5,758 nt of DNA. Source: Syntrophomonadaceae bacterium (lineage in GTDB: Bacteria; Bacillota; Syntrophomonadia; Syntrophomonadales; Syntrophomonadaceae). A model generated the notes under the pieces. It searched no databases. It was not told where the DNA came from and worked only from the letters and a program-made list of their open reading frames with translations. This document shows, piece by piece, positions 1-4,329 of this stretch. The position numbers and the translations under genes are program-made. The stretch's first letter is position 1. Every line of letters begins with the position of its first letter. Location: the NCBI GenBank assembly GCA_030526885.1, contig JAUNBV010000117.1, forward strand, positions 1 to 5,758, written 5' to 3'.

Positions 1-213
1 AATCCAGATACAAGGCGAGGACGCAGTCATCGGTTATGGGAATTGAAGATTGATTGATATTCATATTATAAATCGCCCCTCTGATTTTATGGGAATGCAA
101 GTGTATACTTTCTTTATTAATTACAGAATACCACGAATATATGGACAAGTCAATAGATATATGCAATAATATGTTTGTAGGTAATCGCAAAATAAATATT
201 AATAGGTAATATT
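1..213. other. AT-rich leader without a convincing gene
   Basis: No complete gene is visible. All three plus-strand frames are open for only the first 43 to 54 bases, so the tail of an upstream gene cannot be assigned. Apart from the candidate promoter there is one short inverted repeat, AATATTA (195-201) with TAATATT (207-213), directly upstream of the ribosome binding site. It could be a weak operator or an RNA hairpin, but it is AT-only and short. Confidence 0.4.
142..170 (+). promoter_or_regulatory. Candidate promoter of the mobilisation module
   Basis: TGGACA (142-147) and AATAAT (165-170) each match the sigma-A consensus at five of six positions and are exactly 17 bp apart. A TGC directly before the -10 box gives an extended -10. 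Transcription would begin near 177, about 55 nt before the first coding region. The region is very AT-rich, so chance matches are possible. Confidence 0.5.
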
Positions 214-216
214 AAA

Positions 217-224
217 AAGGAGGT
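217..224 (+). promoter_or_regulatory. Strong RBS that points to an ATC start
   Basis: AAGGAGGT is a full Shine-Dalgarno match. The codon at optimal distance (7 nt) is ATC at 232, with ACG at 229 just before it. The nearest in-frame ATG (268) lies 43 nt downstream and has no useful ribosome binding site of its own. Confidence 0.75.
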
Positions 225-231
225 AAACACG

Positions 232-645
232 ATCGTTCCATTCAAGAATCTGCCACCCATCAAGAGGATGCCGAACGGCTCTCTGCCGCGCATGACCCCG
301 GCACAGAGGAAACGCGCCAACACCCTCATCCGAAAAATCTGCTGCAACTATGACGATGGTAACTGCCTCATGCTGGATGATGGGGAATCCTGCGTCTGTG
401 TGCAGAGCATTTCCTACTCTGTCAACTGCAAAATGTTCCGGCATGTACTGCTAAAAGACAAGGAGGGACGTTCGCTGGAAGCGGAGATTTTCCGGGACGA
501 CACCACAAAGCGGTGCTCCGTCTGCGGCAGGGCATTTCAGTCCACATCCAACAACGCCAAATACTGCGCAGATTGCGCAGAAGATGTTCAGCGGAAACAA
601 AAGGCTGAACATATCCGCAAAAAGAGGTCGGATGTAGAAAAGTAG
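232..645 (+). CDS. Cysteine-rich VLP-family protein of a mobile element
   Basis: This matches from memory the cysteine-rich VLP family (Cys_rich_VLP), small proteins of Bacillota conjugative and mobilisable elements, usually next to a relaxase. The molecular role is not established. Counting from the ATC start (137 codons before the stop), the N-terminal block has six cysteines (37, 38, 45, 54, 56, 66) around the motif CCNYDDGNC and the segment CVCVQSISYS. A second block, CxxC (95-98) and CxxC (112-115), looks like a zinc ribbon and is followed by a Lys/Arg-rich tail, which suggests nucleic-acid binding. The only good ribosome binding site serves position 232; a conventional call would begin at ATG 268 and lose 12 residues. 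The frame is open back to a stop at 193. The relaxase follows 121 nt downstream, probably on the same transcript. The family is fairly sure, the start is not. Confidence 0.85.
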   Translation: MVPFKNLPPIKRMPNGSLPRMTPAQRKRANTLIRKICCNYDDGNCLMLDDGESCVCVQSISYSVNCKMFRHVLLKDKEGRSLEAEIFRDDTTKRCSVCGRAFQSTSNNAKYCADCAEDVQRKQKAEHIRKKRSDVEK

Positions 646-766
646 GCGCTGAAAAACGCCGTAATCATGGGGTTTCAAACACTCAAACCGAGGCAGGTAA
701 TACCCCAATACCTTGAGGCGGCAAAACGGCCTTCAACTTTTCTACAAAACAGGAAGGAGTGATACC
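646..766 (+). other. Intergenic gap, candidate oriT region
   Basis: MobV-type relaxases usually act at an origin of transfer close upstream of their own gene, and this is the only gap in that position. It holds short repeats: AATACC twice (near 699-712), CTCAA (682-686) facing TTGAG (713-717), and two GAGGC copies (690-694 and 715-719). There is also an imperfect hairpin, TTGAGGC with GCCTTCAA around a GGCAAAACG-like loop (713-737). I cannot match a known nick-site consensus, so location and function are inference. Confidence 0.3.
754..759 (+). promoter_or_regulatory. RBS of the relaxase gene
   Basis: AAGGAG lies 7 nt before the ATC at 767, where the family's conserved N-terminus begins. It fits neither the TTG at 713 (upstream of it) nor the ATG at 785 (25 nt away). 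It therefore argues for translation from 767. Confidence 0.75.
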
Positions 767-1711
767 ATCCCGCAATACGCCATTATGCGGTTTGCCAAGA
801 AAAAGGGTGGCGCTGGAGCTTTGGAGGCCCACCATGAGCGCACTAAAGAGAAGTACGCCAGCAATCCCGATATCGACACCGCGCGCAGTAAATACAACTT
901 CCATATTGTAAAGCCTACAAAATCCTACTTACAGGAAACCAACAGCCGGATTGAGGCGGCAGGCTGCAAGACCCGCAAGGACAGCGTCCGCTTTGTGGAC
1001 ACGCTTATCACGGCCAGCCCCGACTTCTTTAAAGGCAAGAAACGGGCCGAGATCAAGGAGTTTTTCCAAACGGCGGTTGATTTTCTCTCCCGGAAGATCG
1101 GCAAGGACAATATATTCGCCGCCACCGTCCACATGGACGAAAAAACGCCGCACATGCATTTGTGCTTCACACCCATCACAGAGGATGGACGGTTGTCGGC
1201 AAAAGAGATCATCGGCAATCGCATTCAGCTCACCAAATGGCAGGATGATTTTTTCGCCCATATGGTCAAATCCTTCCCTGACATTGAGCGCGGTGAATCG
1301 GCCAGTAAAACCGGACGACGGCATATCCCAACGCGGGTGTTCAAGCAAGCCGTAAATCTTTCAAAACAGGCTGTCCGCATCAAAACGGAGCTTGATGCTA
1401 TTAACCCGCTCAATGCTGGCAAAAAGAAAGCGGAGGTTGCCGCTTTGCTGGATAAGTTTTTCCCGCGCATGGAAAGTCTGGAAACTCAGGTTCGCAAATA
1501 TCAGCGTGAGATCAATGCATTGGCAACCGAGAATACAAGCCTCGAAAAGAGGCTGGAGACCAGCAGGCCCAGCGTCAAGGATCAACTTGAGGCCGGAAAA
1601 CTCCAGCAGGAGATTCAATTTTTACGGCAGTTTTACGCCAGCATCCCAGAGGAATACAAAATGGCATATCGCGCTGCACAGCAAAAATCGCCGCCAACAC
1701 AACAACGATAG
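767..1711 (+). CDS. MobV/Pre-family relaxase (plasmid mobilisation protein)
   Basis: Mob_Pre relaxases nick one strand at oriT, stay bound to the 5' end and lead the strand into a recipient using another element's transfer channel. From the ATC start the product has 314 residues. It opens with PQYAIMRFAKKKGG. His22-His23 in EAHHER correspond to the histidine motif of MobM-type enzymes, and ARSKYNFHI (39-47) to the second motif. HMDEKTPHMH (122-131) is the metal-binding HxDE...PHxH signature. About residues 230-290 have heptad-like Leu/Ile spacing, so a coiled coil is likely. The reading frame is open further upstream to a TTG at 713, but those 18 codons do not resemble the family. A conventional ATG start would be 785, which removes the conserved QYAI segment. 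No transfer-channel genes are visible, so the element would be mobilisable rather than self-transmissible on this evidence. Confidence 0.93.
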   Translation: MPQYAIMRFAKKKGGAGALEAHHERTKEKYASNPDIDTARSKYNFHIVKPTKSYLQETNSRIEAAGCKTRKDSVRFVDTLITASPDFFKGKKRAEIKEFFQTAVDFLSRKIGKDNIFAATVHMDEKTPHMHLCFTPITEDGRLSAKEIIGNRIQLTKWQDDFFAHMVKSFPDIERGESASKTGRRHIPTRVFKQAVNLSKQAVRIKTELDAINPLNAGKKKAEVAALLDKFFPRMESLETQVRKYQREINALATENTSLEKRLETSRPSVKDQLEAGKLQQEIQFLRQFYASIPEEYKMAYRAAQQKSPPTQQR

Positions 1712-1737
1712 GAGGATTGATAGGATTCGATAATCAC

Positions 1738-1751
1738 GCTTCTTCGGAAGC
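1738..1751 (+). other. UUCG tetraloop hairpin between relaxase and small gene
   Basis: GCTTC, TTCG, GAAGC form a perfect 5-bp stem closed by C(UUCG)G, an exceptionally stable RNA tetraloop. It lies in the 78-nt gap between the relaxase stop and the next gene. No T-tract follows, so it is not an ordinary terminator. It could protect or delimit the mRNA ends. The role is inferred. Confidence 0.45.
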
Positions 1752-1777
1752 ACCGCACCTTGAAAATTGAATATTAC

Positions 1778-1783
1778 GGAGGG
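1778..1783 (+). promoter_or_regulatory. RBS selecting a TTG start
   Basis: GGAGGG lies 6 nt before the TTG at 1790. There is no in-frame ATG until inside the conserved part of the protein, so TTG is the likely initiator. Confidence 0.7.
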
Positions 1784-1789
1784 CACAAT

Positions 1790-1978
1790 TTGGGCAGACG
1801 CAAAAAAATCATCAATAACACCAATATCCCGCAGTACAAGGTTGAAGCCATCGCTCGCTGCATTATGCCTGATATACTCGCCTTTTATGAGAGCGGGGAA
1901 GGCCAGAGAGAATTTGCCGAGTGGAAACGCCAACAGGAAGCGGAAAAGAGCGGTGTGGAAAGGAAACCGAGAGACTAA
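1790..1978 (+). CDS. Small hypothetical protein of the mobilisation module
   Basis: The gene encodes 62 residues and I do not recognise a named domain. The core, KVEAIARCIMPDILAFYESG followed by EGQREFAEWK, looks like two amphipathic helices between a basic N-terminus (GRRKK) and a hydrophilic charged C-terminus. Similar small proteins with an AIARC...EGQxxFAEWK core are, from memory, common directly downstream of Clostridia MobV genes; I know of no assigned function. The frame can be extended upstream to a TTG at 1760, but the ribosome binding site at 1778-1783 supports TTG 1790. It is the last gene before a strong terminator and shares the relaxase strand, so it is probably the final gene of the same transcript. 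An accessory role in mobilisation is possible but inferred from position only. Confidence 0.75.
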   Translation: MGRRKKIINNTNIPQYKVEAIARCIMPDILAFYESGEGQREFAEWKRQQEAEKSGVERKPRD

Positions 1979-1982
1979 TGCC

Positions 1983-2029
1983 AAGGGGCGGCGGTATCGT
2001 GAAATTACGATGCCGCTGCCCCTTTTTTT
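1983..2029 (+). terminator. Rho-independent terminator of the mobilisation module
   Basis: An 18-bp stem (about 1983-2000 with 2007-2024, starting AAGGGGCGGCGG and ending GCCGCTGCCCCTT) contains two G-U wobbles and a six-base loop. A run of seven T (2023-2029) follows. It begins 4 nt after the stop codon of the small gene. The minus strand lacks a T-run on the other side, so it acts mainly on plus-strand transcripts. Confidence 0.93.
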
Positions 2030-2131
2030 ATTCAGCTTTCTTCTTTTTCCGCGGGCCCCGCGGCTTGGATTCCGGGCGCTTGACGATGCCGTTGCGGATA
2101 TGAGTTTCTTCAAACTTGTCGAAATAAAGCA
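2028..2131 (-). pseudogene. Possible C-terminal coding remnant (uncertain)
   Basis: On the minus strand an open frame ends at TAA 2028-2030 and reads YFDKFEETHIRNGIVK and then RPESKPRGPRKKKKAE. The codons have a coding-like third-position pattern and the basic Lys-rich end resembles a real protein C-terminus. No start with a ribosome binding site is seen; upstream the frame runs into the hairpin at 2132-2176 and on into the tRNA, which cannot be its true 5' end. The simplest reading is the tail of a gene cut off at the element-chromosome junction. It could also be a chance frame. I do not recognise the family. Confidence 0.3.
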
Positions 2132-2176
2132 ATAATCCGAACCCGTCTCCCACAGGGAAGAACGGGTTCGGATTAT
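2132..2176 (-). terminator. Hairpin terminator of tRNA-Leu
   Basis: A perfect 15-bp inverted repeat, ATAATCCGAACCCGT (2132-2146) with ACGGGTTCGGATTAT (2162-2176), has an inner CCC-ACA-GGG mini-stem in the loop. It starts 7 nt past the CCA end of the tRNA. On the minus strand a moderately T-rich stretch (TTATTGCTTTATTT) follows. This is less than an ideal T-run, so termination efficiency is uncertain. Confidence 0.7.
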
Positions 2177-2183
2177 ATTGGTT

Positions 2184-2268
2184 TGGTGCGGATGACAGGA
2201 CTCGAACCTGCACATCTTGCGATACCAGGACCTAAACCTGGCGCGTCTGCCAATTCCGCCACATCCGC
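2184..2268 (-). tRNA. tRNA-Leu (anticodon UAG)
   Basis: On the minus strand the acceptor arm GCGGATG pairs perfectly with CATCCGC, followed by discriminator A and an encoded CCA (2184-2186). The anticodon stem CCAGG/CCTGG (2237-2241 with 2225-2229) encloses the loop TTTAGGT, giving anticodon UAG (plus-strand CTA at 2232-2234), which reads CUA and related leucine codons. A long variable arm (ATC-GCAA-GAT) is the class II feature expected for tRNA-Leu, and GGTTCGAGTCC forms the T arm. The gene is intact and has its own promoter and terminator. Its 3' end faces the mobilisation module, an arrangement typical of tRNA-associated integration. Confidence 0.97.
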
Positions 2269-2298
2269 TTGCACCACAATATTATAGGCGGTGCAAGC
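2267..2298. repeat. 9-bp inverted repeat spanning the tRNA promoter and 5' end
   Basis: GCTTGCACC (2267-2275) and GGTGCAAGC (2290-2298) are perfectly complementary and separated by 14 bp that contain the -10 box. One arm includes the first two bases of the tRNA. It could be an operator, or an RNA hairpin present only in transcripts that read through from the upstream gene. Confidence 0.6.
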
Positions 2299-2310
2299 GG
2301 GCAATGTCAA
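2281..2310 (-). promoter_or_regulatory. Promoter of tRNA-Leu
   Basis: On the minus strand a perfect TTGACA (-35, at 2305-2310) and a perfect TATAAT (-10, at 2281-2286) are 18 bp apart. The predicted start is near 2273, about 5 nt before the mature tRNA. The -35 box begins only 12 bp after the stop codon of the upstream radical SAM gene. Confidence 0.88.
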
Positions 2311-2322
2311 TCCTTGGGGAAA

Positions 2323-3420
2323 TCATATCGCATCGGGCAGCCAGCATTGGTCGCGAGACGGTTTGATGGCGAACATTCTGCCGTTGTCCTTCTCATGGGC
2401 GGCCTGGTGGTATTTAAACAGCACGGTGTCATCCTTGCGGCCGATGATTTCTATCTTACCGGTAACATGGCTCATTATATAGCGGAAGCGCTTAGCGTGG
2501 CCGTTGAGCATAGCCTGCGCCTCCCTTACTATATCGCAACTGCGCAGCAACGGCACCTGAAATTGATCCAGCACCCCGGTCACCGGGCGGCATTGGAACA
2601 GATAATACGGCACTATGCTGCAGTGGGTAAGCTCGTTCATCAGTTGGGCCAACGTGGCGGGGTCATCATTGACTGCGTTTAGTAAAACGGTCTGGTTGCT
2701 TATTATTATCTTACGCGCCAGCAGCATGTCGATGGCTTCACGCGCTTCGGGCGTCAGCTCACGGGGATGGTTGAACTGGGTCACCACATAAATTTGCACT
2801 TTCTGCCCGTAGTGGTACAGTATATCCAAAAACTCCTGATCGCTGCTGATACGGGATGGCATGACCACCGGGGTGCGGGAACCGAAGCGTATCAGCTTTA
2901 CATGTTCTATGGCGGTAAGCTTTTGCAGGTATTTTTCCAGCATACGGTTGCTGTTCATAAAGGCATCGCCGCCGGAAATAAGCACATTGTCTATCTCCTC
3001 GTGCTCGGCGATGTATTGGACGATATCATCAAATCGCCTGGCATTTTCGGATTCGTTCATCCCCACCAGCCGTTTGCGAAAACAGTGGCGGCAATACATG
3101 GCGCATAAATGGGTGGAGAGTATCAGCGCCGTCTGACCGTATTTGTGCTGCAGGCCTTCGATCTTGGTGTTCTGCAATTCCCCGCTGGTGTCGAGGCTGC
3201 CGCCTCTCATGCTCTCCGTCACTGCGGGAACGCATAATTTACGTATCGGGTCATCGGGGTCTTCCCCATCGATAAGGCCAAGATAGTAGCGCGGTATGGA
3301 CATGGGGTATTCCCTGATTATGTGATTGATATCATCGATTTCCTCACTGCTCAGCGGCAGATATCCGGCCAACTGATCGGCGGTAGTTATGTTACACTTC
3401 AATTCTTCCTGCCATTTCAT
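2323..3420 (-). CDS. KamA-family radical SAM protein (aminomutase-like)
   Basis: The 365-residue product belongs to the lysine 2,3-aminomutase family, which uses a 4Fe-4S cluster, S-adenosylmethionine and PLP to move an amino group between adjacent carbons. The cluster motif CAMYCRHC (Cys106, 110, 113) is intact. SGGD (149-152), FGSRTPVVMPSRI (179-191), TQFNHPREL (214-222) and NQTVLLNAVND (242-252) follow the family pattern. Lys322, in HVTGK, is the probable PLP lysine. In lysine 2,3-aminomutase an Asp follows QC and a second Asp precedes the PLP lysine to hold the substrate's side-chain amine. Here the first is Arg278 (FQCRPV) and none is seen in the ten residues before Lys322, so lysine is unlikely to be bound in the same way. 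The protein is about 50 residues shorter than classical KamA. An AGGAGG site (3430-3435) lies 9 nt before the ATG. A MarR gene is 42 nt upstream and probably cotranscribed. EpmB is an alternative, but no EF-P or epmA gene is nearby. Confidence 0.92.
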   Translation of the reverse strand: MKWQEELKCNITTADQLAGYLPLSSEEIDDINHIIREYPMSIPRYYLGLIDGEDPDDPIRKLCVPAVTESMRGGSLDTSGELQNTKIEGLQHKYGQTALILSTHLCAMYCRHCFRKRLVGMNESENARRFDDIVQYIAEHEEIDNVLISGGDAFMNSNRMLEKYLQKLTAIEHVKLIRFGSRTPVVMPSRISSDQEFLDILYHYGQKVQIYVVTQFNHPRELTPEAREAIDMLLARKIIISNQTVLLNAVNDDPATLAQLMNELTHCSIVPYYLFQCRPVTGVLDQFQVPLLRSCDIVREAQAMLNGHAKRFRYIMSHVTGKIEIIGRKDDTVLFKYHQAAHEKDNGRMFAIKPSRDQCWLPDAI

Positions 3421-3462
3421 GCGGTTTTCCCTCCTTTCTCAAAATAACGGTCGATATCATCG

Positions 3463-3948
3463 TCAGCAGACGCTGCCTGTGCGCGATTTCCTGATCTGAT
3501 CGATAGACGCGTCAATATTATGCGTCATCTGGGCCAATACTTTTCTGAAGGTGTCCATATCTTGCGGGGAAATGCCCTCATATATCATTACGAAAAAATC
3601 TTCCGCGACAGCATTAAATCGCATCGAGGCATTATTACCTTTTTCGCTCAGACTGAGTATTATTCTCCTTTTGTCCCGTTCATCCACTCCCGCCGTGATA
3701 TATCCCTTGGTTATCAGGTCTTCAACCGAATGGCTGACCATGGACTTGGATATGCCCAAAAACTCTACGATCTCTTTGGCAGTGCACGATCTGCCCCTCT
3801 TGACCAGATAAACCAGTATTTCTTTCTCATTAGGCGTAAAGCCCAACAGGTCCTCATCATAGCAATACGCCTTGCGATAGGCATGCACCGCTTTCAAAAA
3901 CGCCGCAATCAGCGGCGTCCCGTTTTCGCCGGTAACCAACCTGTGCAT
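3463..3948 (-). CDS. MarR-family transcriptional regulator
   Basis: The 161-residue product has the MarR winged-helix layout. TAKEIVEFLGISKSMVSHSV (about 56-75) is the helix-turn-helix, and DERDKRR (89-95) with RIILSLSEKG is the wing that carries the D-x-R-D-x-R signature. N- and C-terminal helices would form the dimer interface. MarR proteins usually repress their own operon until a small ligand or oxidant binds. Cys29, Cys55 and the C-terminal Cys161 leave redox sensing open, though nothing proves it. I chose ATG 3948 because AAAGGAG (3957-3963) lies 8 nt upstream. A TTG at 3987 would add 13 residues with a poor ribosome binding site. The radical SAM gene follows after 42 nt on the same strand and is the obvious target. 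The effector cannot be told from sequence. Confidence 0.93.
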   Translation of the reverse strand: MHRLVTGENGTPLIAAFLKAVHAYRKAYCYDEDLLGFTPNEKEILVYLVKRGRSCTAKEIVEFLGISKSMVSHSVEDLITKGYITAGVDERDKRRIILSLSEKGNNASMRFNAVAEDFFVMIYEGISPQDMDTFRKVLAQMTHNIDASIDQIRKSRTGSVC

Positions 3949-4007
3949 CTCCCGCGCTCCTTTCCGCGCCGTAGTGGCATAGCCCAATTAATATATCCCA
4001 AATGTTT

Positions 4008-4023
4008 TAATATTTAAATATTA
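4008..4023. promoter_or_regulatory. Palindrome, probable MarR operator
   Basis: TAATATTTAAATATTA is a perfect 16-bp palindrome that overlaps the -10 box and covers the predicted transcription start of the marR gene. A dimeric regulator bound here would block initiation, as expected for MarR autorepression. A second, shorter inverted repeat, CAATT (4030-4034) with AATTG (4040-4044), sits between the -35 and -10 boxes. AT-rich palindromes can arise by chance. Confidence 0.55.
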
Positions 4024-4048
4024 TAGCGTCAATTAGTTCAATTGTCAA
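4020..4048 (-). promoter_or_regulatory. Consensus promoter of the marR-radical SAM operon
   Basis: The minus strand carries a perfect TTGACA (4043-4048) and a perfect TATAAT (4020-4025) with a 17-bp spacer. An A-rich stretch upstream (about 4052-4058) could act as an UP element. Transcription would start near 4013, about 65 nt before the marR ATG. Such a strong promoter implies that repression does the controlling. Confidence 0.88.
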
Positions 4049-4061
4049 CTATTTTTTTGGT

Positions 4062-4106
4062 AAAAATAAACACTGGCCGGGCGCGATGCCAGGACCGGTG
4101 TTTATT
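4062..4106 (-). terminator. Terminator of the mltG-U32-DUF4911 unit
   Basis: On the minus strand AATAAACACCGG pairs over 12 bp (one G-U wobble) with CCAGTGTTTATT, followed by a T-run (plus-strand A 4062-4066). It lies 9 nt after the stop codon at 4116 and separates this unit from the marR promoter. Confidence 0.85.
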
Positions 4107-4115
4107 AAGCCGAAT

Positions 4116-4328
4116 TTATTCGATTTCTATGGCAAAGGGTAAATTGTTGAGTATCAGCAACAATTCTTCTCTGGTATCCTTGGTGCAGCGGATGATAACG
4201 CGCCCCTGCTCCCGGTCCAGGGTGGAGACTATTCCCAGGTGTTCAAAACCCTCTATCAATCGGTTTAGCAAGTCAATCTGCGCGGTCGGCAGGCGGGCAT
4301 AAATGATTTCCTGATAACTAACCCCCAT
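4116..4328 (-). CDS. DUF4911-like small protein
   Basis: The 70-residue product resembles, from memory, DUF4911 proteins, a short Bacillota family often found next to U32-family genes; the function is unknown. The sequence reads as alternating strands and helices: YQEIIYARLP, a helix around IDLLNRLIEGFEHLG, then IVSTLDREQGRVIIRCT and a helix ending NNLPFAIEIE. This looks like a small alpha-beta fold of the kind used for binding RNA or small ligands, which is inference. ATG 4328 is preferred because GGGGGAG lies 8 nt upstream. A GTG at 4382 would add 18 residues inside the preceding gene. The start is only one base past the stop codon of the U32 gene (TAA-A-ATG), so translation is probably coupled and the two proteins may work together. 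Confidence 0.75.
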   Translation of the reverse strand: MGVSYQEIIYARLPTAQIDLLNRLIEGFEHLGIVSTLDREQGRVIIRCTKDTREELLLILNNLPFAIEIE

Positions 4329-4329
4329 T

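Noticed and set aside
1..57. Tail of an upstream gene at the left edge
   Set aside because: All three plus-strand frames are open for 14 to 18 codons before a stop, so none can be preferred and no family is recognisable.
713..766. N-terminal extension of the relaxase from TTG 713
   Set aside because: The TTG lies upstream of the clear RBS at 754-759, has no RBS of its own, and the 18 added codons do not resemble the family N-terminus.
1767..2135. Plus-strand frame overlapping the small gene
   Set aside because: It reads through the strong terminator, has low-complexity Phe/Leu/Arg content and shares no RBS, while the alternative frame at 1790 has RBS support.
1622..2215. Minus-strand open frame of 197 codons
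   Set aside because: It runs across the relaxase end, the small gene, the plus-strand terminator and the tRNA, with no protein-like motifs; it is a shadow frame.
2184..2268. tRNA split or damaged by integration
   Set aside because: Acceptor, anticodon, variable and T arms all pair and the CCA is encoded, so the gene is intact.
2269..2682. Plus-strand open frame of 137 codons
   Set aside because: It lies wholly opposite the radical SAM gene, whose motifs are unambiguous, and starts in the tRNA promoter without an RBS.
3520..4017. Plus-strand open frame of 165 codons
   Set aside because: It is antisense to the MarR gene, which has clear winged-helix motifs and an RBS.
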